Source: Artemia franciscana
Lineage: Eukaryota > Arthropoda > Branchiopoda > Anostraca > Artemiidae
Length of the DNA stretch: 64,000 nucleotides
Assembly: GCF_032884065.1 (NCBI RefSeq)
Contig: NC_088879.1
Span: forward strand, 22,306,038-22,370,037
Reading direction: 5' to 3'
Below, in pieces: positions 12,228 through 23,942 of the stretch; the stretch's first letter is position 1, and each line of letters opens with the position of its first letter. Position numbers and translations under genes: made by a program. Below the pieces are notes generated by a model, which was not told the DNA's origin, did no database searches, and was given only the letters and a program-made list of their open reading frames with translations.

Positions 12228-12449
12228 GACCTGCTTGCTGAGAATATCCTGAACAAATTTCTCTGTTTCTTCTATTGATGTCTTGGTTTCTTCTATGTAA
12301 TAATCTGCTGAATTTTGGTCGGTGGCAACTTTTCCAACAAATACCCTTTGTCCTTTATCAATAGCAAGGTCTACAAGCACGTTACTAGACTCTCGATGAA
12401 TAGTACAAAAATATTGTGCAGTAGTTGTTCCGTTCCTCAAAGAACGATC
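12228..12449 (-). CDS. GDA: Guanine deaminase, coding exon 4
   Basis: This exon encodes DRSLRNGTTTAQYFCTIHRE and then a stretch with GQRVFVGKV and ETEKFVQDILSKQ. These are the conserved GTTTA.YF.TIH, GQRA.VGKV and ETERFV blocks of guanine deaminase, the zinc amidohydrolase that turns guanine into xanthine in the cytosol. The acceptor on the minus strand is a T/C-rich tract ending AATTTAG just before base 12449. The donor is probably GTAAGG at 12227-12222, with an alternative three bases earlier. The exon starts in phase 0, which matches the end of exon 3, and is fully open over 74 codons. The next exon (PIVTPRF-type block) was not found. Confidence 0.93.
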
Positions 12450-12508
12450 CTAAATTAAAGAAGAAAAATAACTGTTGAAAGAAAGACCCCGTCAATCCTA
12501 CCTAGTTA

Positions 12509-13711
<1,203 letters not shown>

Positions 13712-14062
13712 CAATTGTGTTTTAATGAAAGTAAAGAGCTACATTAGAACTTAAAGAATTATTCTGCATATGAGGGTGGCCGCCCCCAACTCAAATCCCC
13801 ACTCCTTACACTAAAGTCTTACAGTACTTGTAAAGATGATTCTTATTTTAATTCAACTGCCCTTGTGTTTGAGCAGCCACTCTTAAACAATTAGGACAAA
13901 AAAAAATATCAAACTTTAGCGTGAAGAACGACGGATTGATGAAGGGGTAACCGCCCTCATAAACAGTGATATTTCTGCCGCAAAATAAATTAAGAGCGGA
14001 ATAGTTTCTTTTCGTTTTGAGTTTTAATTTCGCTCGTTACTTTCTTTTGGGAAAAAATTTAT
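13712..14062. mobile_element. Foldback MITE, long-centre subtype
   Basis: The left arm (about 13712-13825, TTAATGAAAGTAAAGAGCTA, then ACATTAGAACTTAAAG) is matched by a right arm ending GTTACTTTCTTTTGG at about 14050. The centre (13830-13905) has the CAACTGCCCTTGTGTTTGAG segment shared with the copies at 40565-40876 and 47640-47835. The right arm is disturbed by a small insertion around 13965-14000. Confidence 0.75.
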
Positions 14063-16607
14063 TTTTAGTTAGTCACCTAAAAGACAAAGAACTGAACTTT
14101 GCTAAGTATGAATTCTTTCAAAACTGACACAAAAACACTTGTCCACAGCGACTGTTCGTAATGAATTTTCTCAATAAAAGTCATTCTTTAGCTTTCTTAA
14201 AACATCCATATATTCACCACTTCTGCTGTTACAGTATCACAACAAAATTTCCAGTTCGATTTACAATTAAGACAAAACCTACGTAATTGAAACTAAAAAG
14301 CCTGATTTAAAATAAACCATTCAGACAATTTTTGTAATATATGAAGCGGCAATCCTACTAAAAATCATAAAATTCAACTTATAAACGTTAACAGATAGAA
14401 AAGGTAAGCCGAGCAAAATTTACCAATTCATCAAGTTCTTTATTAGCATTTCCTTTGCTGCATAAATAAATAAGAAAATCCTTGAATGAAAAGGAATCAA
14501 TTTCCTCTCCTTAAACTTCGAGTCACTTTTTATTCCAATAGTTTAATATTTAAGAATTAACCTTTATCGGTCAAACCTATCTTTTTTTCACAAAAAGGGG
14601 AGCTCCAAACTCCTCAGCACCCAGCGCTCCCACAAATCATTTCCGAGGTATTGCAGATAATTTGAAATATCAGGTGGACACAGCATACTTTTATTTCCTG
14701 AGATCTGGGCTTCGTTTCCTTAGTACACCCTTATGAAACTCTGAGGATCTTGATATAGCAAGGATCCCTAAGCGCTCTGAACTTGTCGGACAACCAATAC
14801 CTCAGATGACTACCTCTTCCATTAAAACCTATTTGTGAAAAAAAAGGATAGATTCTATAATTAATGACCATTACTCCTTGGGCTTTTGGAGTGATTTAAA
14901 CAACAGAGGCTCACTTACCATACTGCTTCGGGATTTTTTTTTTTTAAGCAAAATAATTAATTCAAAGTTTTCATTCCATAGCAAGGGTTGCATGGGGCTG
15001 GGTGGTAGAGAAGAGCATGAGAAGGGGGATGGCTGCCCTCCAGTCACTGATTGCTTTAAGAGAGAGAGCACTGTTGATTCAAATTTCAATTGATGACAGA
15101 GGAAAAACAATTGCTCTTTTCAAGATCTTGCTTTGTAGGACATCAATTCCTCCATCTGAATTGGGGTTTCCTTATCTCAAAGACTTAAGGGATGTATGCT
15201 TGAAACCATCAAAAAAAGTTTTTCACCCTCCTTTTAGCCCTTTTTTGTGAGGGAGACCTTGTCTCAGACCTTTTTTGGTACATCAAGCTCCTCTTGGTCC
15301 AAGGCTTCACGGCTGTAAGTTTCAACTCGATCAGGAATACAACAATTTTGGCCCATTTCCAGGTTCCCAACTCCCTCTCCGACAGAATAAAATGCTTGAT
15401 CCATTTGACTCGGAGAATGATCTGTAAATTTTTTGAGCCAATCACATATCACACATACAAAAGCACCCCCCCCCCCCGTACCCTTATAGAGCCTTCGTTA
15501 AAACAATTAGAAATTTTTTATTATTTAAGACCCTTCTTCCGAGGACCATGGGGAGGGTGCCATCAGTGGAGGAATATTTATTAGAGATTCTGACAATTTT
15601 GAACATAATTATTATTCCAAAATTTGATCGAATTTCAGGGAATTAATGGGGTTGTGGGTACCAGAATGGGCATGAGAAGCAAGGGAGCTAGCTGCTCTCA
15701 ATTCATTTCTTACTTTAAGAAAGAGCACTAGAACTTTCAATTTTCAATCAAATGATCTACCTCTTAAGTTTTTATGACTACAACTACCATGAGATGAAGT
15801 CAGGGAAAAGGAAAAAATAAAGAGACAATACTTCACACATTATCCTTTACTTATTCAGCTCTATAGCACTGTCTCTGAAAGAAAAGCCAATATTTCCCTG
15901 AAAAGAAAAGTTCTCTGTGATCATTCGTTTTTTTTTAAACATCAAAACACTCTACTGAAAATTGGAATGACGTCAAAAACCGTTTAAACCCAGATTTGAT
16001 GCAAAAGCAACTGAAGACCTAGCTTAGCTTAGAAAAGGCTAAGCCCTGACTCGGCACACAAAAAGTTATTTCTGAGATGCAGAATTCGAGTGACTTAATT
16101 AAAAAAACAAGCTAATTCCTAAATCGGTTTTAAAATGAGTCAACTCTTCACCTGTTGCCAAAATGACTCGGACTGTTCAGAAAACGCTTTCAAAAAGTTC
16201 AAACTTAGTGCATAAATGAGCCAAATCCTCATATGGTAAGAAAATCTTAAGAACAACAGCAGAATTTTTATGATACTTTGCAAAAATGAGGTAATCCCTG
16301 GCTAATACATTATTCAGTTTGAAAACAAGTCCTGATTTGTCACAAAGCAAGCTAAAATTTTGCACATGGCAAAATCGAACGAAGTCTTGATTCAGTTCAA
16401 AGGTGATCAAGTCCAAGATGCTAAAGTTCAATAGCCCTCTCCAAAAATATGCAAAGTTCTTACTTAGAATTCTGAAGTTTTAGAATAGTTTGGCTAATTT
16501 CTTAGATTTTCCACACATTTCGCCACATTCAGTCCAAGGTCCTACACTTCCACCAAACAAACTCTCATCAAACATTCACGTAGTTACATGTAAGATGATA
16601 AACGTAC
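14063..16607. other. Intron 3 sequence with family A traces
   Basis: Between the MITE and exon 3 there is no exon. Two diverged family A blocks in reverse orientation lie at about 14930-15240 and 15620-15880. The second ends near a decayed terminal palindrome (TTCAGCTCTATAGCACTGTC, about 15856-15875). The rest is featureless A/T-rich DNA with an unusual C13 run near 15467-15479. Confidence 0.55.
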
Positions 16608-16779
16608 CAAACATGCGGAATATACATCCTTTGCAAACTCCAAATCTTTGTATTTTGCTTCTGTTGGAATTGTGTACTTCCTGAGCCAATCCAAGAGAGG
16701 CAGATCAAGCGCCAAACCACAGTTACAATACTGACTTGCATGAACGTGTGTGTCAATGAAACCAGGGCAAAAAAACTCT
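16608..16779 (-). CDS. GDA: Guanine deaminase, coding exon 3 (metal-binding)
   Basis: The exon reads EFFCPGFIDTHVHASQY, continues LALDLPLLDWLRKYT and ends KDVYSACL. This is the PG.(V/I)DTH(V/I)HA.Q metal-binding block of guanine deaminase followed by the DLPLLEWL.KYTFP block. The two histidines of THVH are the zinc ligands of the amidohydrolase fold. The acceptor is a minus-strand ..TATGCTTCTAG just before base 16779, and the donor is GTACGT at 16607-16602. The first base completes a codon begun in exon 2 (AG|A = Arg), and the exon ends in phase 0, joining exon 4 as ACL|DRSLRNGTTT. All 57 codons are open. Confidence 0.95.
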
Positions 16780-17017
16780 CTAGAAGCATACAAGGTCTTT
16801 GTCAATCATAGGGACAAAGCAATAGGAGCGAAGGGGCTGACTAAAGCATCAAGAACCTCCTTAAAACAAAATTTCGTAGCCTATATAAATATCAACATCG
16901 TTTAATATACGTGGTTTTAAAATAAATGAAATTTCTGTTAATTCGACCCCTTCATTTAATATGGGGTCGAATTAAAACATGCATTAATTCAAAAACGTTC
17001 AGAAATTAAATAAACAG

Positions 17018-17165
17018 TTTTTTTTTAACTGAAGGTAAAGAGCGACATTAAAACTTAAAACGAACAGAATTTGTTCCGCATATGAAAGAGGCTGTTCCCT
17101 CCTCAACACCCCGTTCTTTACGCTAAAGTCATTTACTGTTTCAAAAAGTAGAGTTGAGAGAAATT
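17018..17165 (+). mobile_element. Foldback element, single left arm
   Basis: The arm is preceded by the family lead-in ACATGCATTAATTCAAAAAC (about 16977), contains AAAACTTAAAACGAACAG and TTCTTTACGCTAAAG, and stops after the central hairpin side. No matching right arm follows, so this is a solo or deleted copy. Confidence 0.75.
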
Positions 17166-18239
17166 TCACGGAGTAATTTGATTGTTTTGTAATATGTTGA
17201 GTAATAATGATTGTTTTGAGGTTGCGTCACTCTAGGCTTTATTCCGCCGGGCTTCAGTTTAATATGGTTTTAGGTTTTTTTGAAAAACTTTTTTCGCAAA
17301 GGTTTTTTTTTTAATTAATCCGAATAAAAAGAACCTATATGTTAACAATAGACAAATTCCATGCTTTACAGCACTTGCCCTAGAGTCTTTGGGTGGTTAT
17401 ATTAACCCACGAGGCATGGTTATTCGACCTTAGGGATTTTTTGTAACAAAATGGCTATCACGAAATGCTGATCGATTATGCTTGAAAAAAGAACGAGGGG
17501 TGGACGATGGCCCTCTAGTCAATTTTGGATCGTAAAAAGAACACTAAAACTTTTGACTTTCAATCAAGTGAGCCCTTTCCGAATGCTATACGGCCATTTC
17601 CTCCATATAAAGTGAAACTCCCAAAAATCACCATTAAGAAATAATGAAACCCGAAACGAACAGAAATTACAAAAGATAATCTAGTCAAACACAAAGCAAG
17701 CAAAAATTGAAAAGAGGAGTAAGGCTAACAACCCCCACGCTTTCTCAAGACCAGAACATAATTTACACTTTACAAAAAAAACAAACAAAAAAAAACATGT
17801 ATTTTCAGTTTAATATACATGTTTTTGATATTTTGTCCTTGTAGTATTAATACTTCTTTATTAATTGAAGTCAAAAAAGTGAAAACGTATAAAAGATGTT
17901 TTGTTTTCAGTGAAGTGCAAATTACTTTCTTGTCATGAGAAGGCGTAGGGATTGTCAGCCCTACTCATGTTAATTTATTGTACTTTCTGTTCTTTTTAGG
18001 TCTCACTTATCTATTGAAGGTGAATTTTAGTAGTTTTACGCTTGGAAAATTACTTGAATTTATTTCTATTCATTTTGGTTTGATGGAGCTCTTTACTTTT
18101 TAAATTAATTTCTGTTAGTTTTTATTGATATAGTCTTTTTCATAGAAAAAAATATTTTATATATTTTTGTTTTTTTCTATTAGACTCGAAAGTTTGTTTC
18201 TTTATTTCAGCCCATTTTTGGGATAAAAAGTCAAAATTT
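17166..18239. other. Intron 2 sequence with a family A trace
   Basis: No exon is seen. A diverged family A module occupies about 17420-17620 (GAACGAGGGGTGGACGATGG, then CAATCAAGTGAGCCCTTTCC). The rest is A/T-rich. Confidence 0.5.
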
Positions 18240-18720
18240 TAGTGTAAAGAGCAAGGTCTTGAAGAGGGGGGCAACCCTTTATAATAATACGCAATAATTT
18301 CTGTTCTTTTAAGTCTTGAAGTTGGCCCTTGCTATCAGTAGAAAAAAACTTTTTTTTTTAATTTGATTTATGATCATTTTTAAATAATAACTGGAAATCC
18401 GGTTCCCCCTCCATGAAAAATTCCTTCCCCCTACGGAAAATTCCTCCGTGGAAAGTTATTTTCACGTAAAATACCCCTCATCAGGGAAATTTCCCCCACA
18501 TAATCCCATTCTAGCTGAAAATATCACCCAGAAAATTTCTTGCGGATAAATCAGGTGAAAAAATCTTCTTAGTGCACTTTCATTTGAAAAAGACTTTAAT
18601 TTCTAATAGTTTTCAAAATCATGCCGGTAATTCCCTCCTCCGCGGAAAAGTTTTCCAGGAAAAAGCCTGCAAAAGGGTGTTTTCCGGCAAAGTTTTTTGG
18701 GAGGGAGGGGAACAAAAGAA
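18240..18720 (+). repeat. Foldback right arm plus family B
   Basis: A foldback right arm (about 18240-18360, AGTGTAAAGAGCAAGG to a CAGTAGAAAAAAACTTTTTT end) runs directly into family B (about 18365-18720) with its GAAAATTCC/ACCCCTC short units. Another arm start appears at about 18795-18850. The pairing of foldback arm and family B repeats what is seen at 1122-2640 and 47640-48900. Confidence 0.7.
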
Positions 18721-19009
18721 ACTTTAAAAAACGTATCAAAAGTGTGAAACTGATGTCTACTGCCTTATGATTTCTGGGAATATATCTTGTCTACACTGTT
18801 GTTATGAAAGTAAAGAGTAACATTAAACCCCAAAATGAGCAGAATGAGGAGGGGGACTGCCCCTTTCTCATCCCTACCTCCACCTCATGGTCGCAGAAAC
18901 TTCCGAGTGTTTGTTCTCATTAGAACAGAAATTGATAGTTCAAGTCCTTTTTTAAGGTCCAAAGGGATTGGAGGCCAACGAGACGCGTGGGGATGGTTTT
19001 TCAGAGAGA

Positions 19010-19195
19010 TATTTTCCTAGGGCGGGGGTTATTTTTCGATGGGGGGTATTTTTCGTGACTGGGGGGAATTATTTTTCACGGAGGGATTTTCCGAGAGGTA
19101 TCTTACGGGGGTATATTTTCCGTGGTGGGTATTTTCTGCAGGGGTTATTTTCTGCGGGAAGGGTGTATTTTGCAGGGGGGGGGGGGTAAACACCT
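19010..19195 (+). repeat. Degenerate ~20-bp minisatellite
   Basis: Repeated units of the form GGTATTTTCCGNGGGG occur about nine times with drift, ending in a G10 run near 19177-19186. It is probably the expanded short-unit part of a family B element. Confidence 0.75.
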
Positions 19196-20169
19196 GCCAC
19201 GGTTATTTCTAACAACTTTATCAAACATCCTCGAATGCTCCACGCATCCATCCTTGACACTTTTCTCCTCACTAATTCATTTTTATCCAAATTGCCCATA
19301 ATTTGGTCCATTTTATTACAATATTCCAAATGACCTCAGAGGATCTATAGGCCTAATAATGATAAAATGTGTTTGAGGAATGTTGCTCATCAAAACTGAC
19401 ATTTCGTTGTTAGTATCCATTTCCAATCATTTCTTTTCCTAAAAAATATTTGTTTTATGTTTATGTTGTATATTTTTTTTTTATCTAGTCTACTAAACAT
19501 TTTTTGAAACTGAAGTAGGTCACTTGAAATTAGTAAATGGTACTTTGTTACCAGATGTTCATAGAGTGCCAACCCCTGCACTAATACCCTGTATCATTCC
19601 TGTCAGTCTTTGATTTACCGCGATATAATCGACTAGCCGACCACAGCTTAGATACCAATATTTGTATCTAATCTAAGCTGTGTAGCCGACTATTGGCACT
19701 ATTTGAAAAACCTTATATTGGTTAACTACGTGTTTTTGGCATCACATCTAATTGCCATAGCTAAATGATATGTTCCTGCCTTACAGCGCCATACATTTTA
19801 AGACACGTTGAAAATAGGTTTATGGTACTAAAATACATTTGAACGTCTATTTATACATTTTTGATGTTTCGCATACACTTTTAAACACACAAAACATATT
19901 TAAATTATTCGATTATTAAAAACTTTCAGAACTGTATAAATGTGCGTTTTAGCATGAAGCGCGATTTACTAGTATGCACTTCTAGCCCCCCGCTCCTTAT
20001 CCCAACCCTTTTTTGTATTTTGCTGCTTAGAAGGATCAGATTGCTCGAGATCCCTCTCTTCAGTATCCAGACATGTAGAAAGGGAGGGTATCTTTTATTA
20101 TTCAGATACGAATAAACACTGTAGTAATAAACACATCTAGTAGTGTCTAAAGTTAATTTAAAGCTGAAA
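19196..20169. other. Intron 2 sequence with one hairpin
   Basis: No exon. An imperfect inverted repeat lies at about 19641-19683, with arms around CCACAGCTTAGATA and TATCTAATCTAAGCTGTG. Nothing else is recognisable. Confidence 0.5.
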
Positions 20170-21290
20170 TTTCAGAAGGGTAACTACCTCCCAGACAGTT
20201 ATGATGTTGGTAGACTTCAGGATGAAAATTTGAGAAAAACCTCCAGGAACAGTTGAATACTAAACTTGAGAGTTTACAATGTGGAGGATGGATTGAATAA
20301 TTTTAGAAAAACAATTTGTGAAGTTGCTGATGGTGTCTTAGGGAAGAGTGCTAAGACTGCAACTAGGAATGTTAGTGAAAAAGCTTTATGTTTAATAGAG
20401 AGTAGAAGGGGTTTGTACAAGAATTATCCCAGTGATAGGTCGTATGAAATCAAAAGGGATGTAAAGAAAGTGGAGAAAGCATTAAAATATGAACTAAGCA
20501 GATGTGAAGTGGAGGCCATGGATAAAATTGCTGAAGATCTGGAAGACGCAGCTAGACGGCATACTAGAAAAATATTATACTGACATGTTAATAAATTGAA
20601 AGGGAGTAGTCAATCCGGACTAGTCCCAGTTAAAGATAGGAATGGGGCCACAATTAGTGATAAGGAAAAAGTTAAAGAAAGGTGGGCGGAACATTTTGAG
20701 AATGTGCTAAATACAGTTGCAGGAAAAGATAGTGATGAAAATGAAAAAGTTTGTGATACCTTGGATGTGAAGGAAGATTTGTTTTGTGACGAAAAATAAG
20801 CGACAGTACTAAAAGGATTAAAAAATAATAAGGCACCAGGTGCTGATAGTGTGATAAATGAGTTTCTTAAATATGGAGCCTCTAAGGTTAGGAATAAGCT
20901 ACTGAAGATTATGAATAGGATTTTTGAAATCTGGGAAGTACCTAATGATTTTAAGGAAAACCTTAATTAAACCATTGTATAAGAAAGGTGACAAGAGTGA
21001 GTGTCGTAATTATCGAGGCATTAGTCTGGTCTCTGTAGGTAGCAAATTGCTTAGTAATAGGATACTTTTTAGACTGAGAGATGCTGTAGACAAGGTTTTA
21101 CGGGAAGAACAGTGCGGTTTTAGAAAAGGTAGAGGATGTGTCGACCAGGTTTTCTCTCTTAGTTTAATAATTGAGAAGTCTCTTCGCTGTCAAACACCTT
21201 TGGTCCTCAGTTTTATTGATTATGAGCAAGCTTTCGATTCTGTTGATAGAATAGTGTTAGCAAAAGTCTTATCCTTATATGGTATTAAAT
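20170..21290 (+). pseudogene. LINE fragment: linker and truncated reverse transcriptase
   Basis: Three broken frames give a continuous LINE protein segment: a charged linker (20266-20580), then WAEHFENVLN (about 20680-20710), KNNKAPGADSVINEFLKYGA (about 20822-20880), LIKPLYKKGDKSECRNYRG (about 20962-21018), CGFRKGRGCVDQVFSL (about 21115-21162) and SFIDYEQAFDSVDR (about 21211-21252). The frame stops at SLYGIK, exactly where a foldback element begins at about 21298. The catalytic (F/Y)ADD box is therefore missing. The NYRGISLVSV style differs from the LINE at 7510-10694, so it is a separate family. It lies in intron 2 and is antisense to guanine deaminase. Confidence 0.85.
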
Positions 21291-21297
21291 AAAAACA

Positions 21298-23050
21298 TAA
21301 GTTTTTTTAAATGAAAGTAAGGAGCAACATAAAAACTTAAAACGAACAGAAATTACTCCGTATATGAAAGGGGATTTTCCTCCTTAACGCCTCGCTCTTT
21401 ACGCTAAAGTTTGACTCTTTCTCTTAACTGTATTTTTAAAACAGTAAGAAACTGTAGCGTAAAGAGCGGGGCGTTGAGCAGGAAAAGCCCCTTTCATATA
21501 CGAAGTAATTTCTGTTCGTTTTAAATTTTAATGTTGCTCCTTACTTTCATTTGAAAAACTTGTTTTTTTTATTTAATTTCTGGACGTTTTTGAATTAATG
21601 CATGTTTTGATCTTGGCTCTCCACGCATAAATAATTAAAACGAAACTTGCATATTAATTAATTGAAATTAATCGGAAGATTTTGACAAAAAGGAGAGAGG
21701 GAGGAGGCCTAGTTACGCTCCAATTTTTTAATTACTTAAAAAAGCAACTCGATATTTTAATTTTTTACAAACGTTTTCATTGGTAAAAATATACGTAACT
21801 TATGAATTAACTTACGTAAAGAACTTCAATATTCGTATGTTTTTATTGCGTATATGAGAGGGTTCAACCCTCGTCGATACCTCGCTCTTTACACTAAAGC
21901 TTAAATTTTGCCCCAATTCCTTAAGAATGACCTATGAATCACAAAGGCCGTAGAATAGTTGAAATTGCTAAAAATACTTTAGCGTAAAGAGTGAGGTATA
22001 ACGAGGAGGTAAACCCCTCATACACGTAATAATTTTTGTTCGTTTTAAGTTTTAATGCTGCTCCTTACTTTCAGCAGAAAAAAACTTTTCATATTTATTT
22101 TTTCATTGTTTTCCAAAAAAAAAAATGGAGGGCACCTAGGCCCCCACCCACGCTCATTTTTTCCCAAAAGTCACCGGATCAAAATTCTGAGATAGAAAAT
22201 CTCAAATTTCAAATTTTGACCTGTGTTTACGTATAATGCTTACTGGGAAGTGTACAGACGTTTTCATTGGGGATTTTTTTTTGTTTAGGGGGGAGAGTTG
22301 AGGGGGGTTACGTGGGAGGATATTTCCATTGTGGAACTTTTCATGGGGGAAGAGAATTTCAATGAAGGTGGCGCGGGATTTTCTAGCATTATTTGAAAAA
22401 ACAATACGCTAAAGTATAAAGCTTAAATGGGACATTTAAGCTTTAGTGTAAAGAGCGAGATATCGACGAGGGTTGAACCCTCTCATATACGCAATAAAAA
22501 CATACGAATATAGAAGTTCGTTACGTAAGTTAATTCGAAAGATACAAATAATTTTACCGATGAAAACGTTAATAAAAAATTAAAGGTTCTACTTGCATTT
22601 TTAAGCAATCAAAAATTGGAGGGGAACTTGGCCTCCTCCTTCAGTCCTTTTTTCTCAAAGTCTTCCGATAATTGCAATTAATTAATATGCAAATTTTGCT
22701 TTAATTATTTATGTGCGGAGAGCCAAGTTCAAAACATGCGTTAATTCAAAAACGTCCAGAAATTAAATAGAAAAAAACAGGTTTTTTAAATGAAAGTAAG
22801 GAGCAACATTAAAACTTAAAACGAACAGAAATTACTCCGTATATGAAAGGGGCTTTTCCTCCTCAACGCCCTGCTCTTTACGCTAAAGTTTCTTACTGTT
22901 TTAAAAAGTAGACTTAAGAGAAAGAGTCAAACTTTAGCGTAAAGAGCGGGGCGTTGAGGAGGAAAAACCCCTTTCATACATGGAGTAATTTCTGTTGGTT
23001 TTAAGTTTTAATGTTGCTCCTTACTTTCATTTTAAAAAAACTTTTTTTTT
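21298..23050. mobile_element. Large nested foldback element (~1.75 kb)
   Basis: Outer arms of about 600 bp (21298-21900 and 22432-23050) are reverse complements. Each outer end is itself a complete small foldback hairpin (21301-21565 and 22770-23050). The inner parts share TGCGTATATGAGAGGGTTCA and CTCGTCGATACCTCGCTCTT-type strings and an ATGCATTAATTCAAAAACGT lead-in in mirrored order. The middle (21900-22432) carries a further hairpin pair and a family B piece (about 22130-22380). There are no open frames of interest. The whole region could form a multi-armed cruciform. Confidence 0.85.
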
Positions 23051-23618
23051 CTATTTATTAATAAAGAGCTCAATCATTCCCTTTGACACCTAGATTAAAA
23101 GACTCTAGTACATCCAGCTAACGAAGCACTAATGCCTATCTTCCGGTATTAAGAAGATTGGCAAGCATTACAGAAAAAAGGACTGGTAACAATAAAGGCC
23201 ACAAAAAAGGCCTGGTAAGATTTATCTTTAATTCAACTTTACTATCAACAGAAAGATTTAATTCTCAACTTAATTCCAAAGATTATTCTAACCGATTCGC
23301 TAGAAAACTTCCGATAACCTTCAGATACTCCTTAGCCCTTCTGTTCCTATACCTTCGGGAGGCTCATGATAGGTGAGGATCTAACTGGAATTTCTACCAT
23401 GGATTCTTAGCCGGTCATTTTTGTTTCATTTTAAGTAGATTAATGGGTCGCGATTCAGAGCCTCTCTGACGAGATAAACTTTGGCTTGCATTTTCTTTGT
23501 AATATTAAACTTCGTAGGTGGAAGAAAATATTGTCTAAGTTATTTTGATATAATATTTTAGAAGAGTTTTTTTTTTAATTTTTGCTAAGGATATATGTAA
23601 AAGAAATGTTGACTTAAC

Positions 23619-23707
23619 CTTTCATCTAACACTTGCATTTCATCCTTGTTGAAGTGAAAAGATGCTCTTAACTCCTCTTCCATTTCTGGTGACTCCAAGA
23701 AAATAAT
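23619..23707 (-). CDS. GDA: Guanine deaminase, coding exon 2
   Basis: This 89-bp exon encodes IIFLESPEMEEELRASFHFN and continues to DER. The pattern K|I.FLE....L...F......L..|EFF.PG matches the segment just ahead of the PGLVDTH block in guanine deaminases. The acceptor is a minus-strand CTTTTTCTTTTAG before base 23707 and the donor is GTTAAGT at 23618-23612. It begins in phase 0 after the GK that ends exon 1 and leaves two bases that are completed by exon 3. Similarity within the exon is modest. The call rests on phase, splice sites and position between exons 1 and 3. Confidence 0.82.
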
Positions 23708-23942
23708 CTAAAAGAAAAAGCTTAATTTTAAACAAATGTTGTTTGTTTTTCAAGCGAACTAAAACTATTGTTTTTCAGCCTAGGCAGCACCTATCTATAA
23801 AACCAGTTCAAATACACTGACTGATAAAAAAAAAGCTAAAGCGCTGTATGTTTCAAGTATATAAAATTCATAGCTTAACTGAAAATACAAAACAATACAG
23901 GATTTCTTTGCTGTAGGAACATTAAGGCCCTTTGGATTTTTT

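Noticed and set aside
19010..19195. A telomere-like G-rich repeat
   Set aside because: Units are degenerate GGTATTTTCCG-type strings and not arthropod TTAGG. They fit the family B minisatellite.
23158..23376. 72-codon ORF after the large foldback element, considered as continuation of the interrupted RT
   Set aside because: It shows none of the RT motifs expected after the FDSVDR block.
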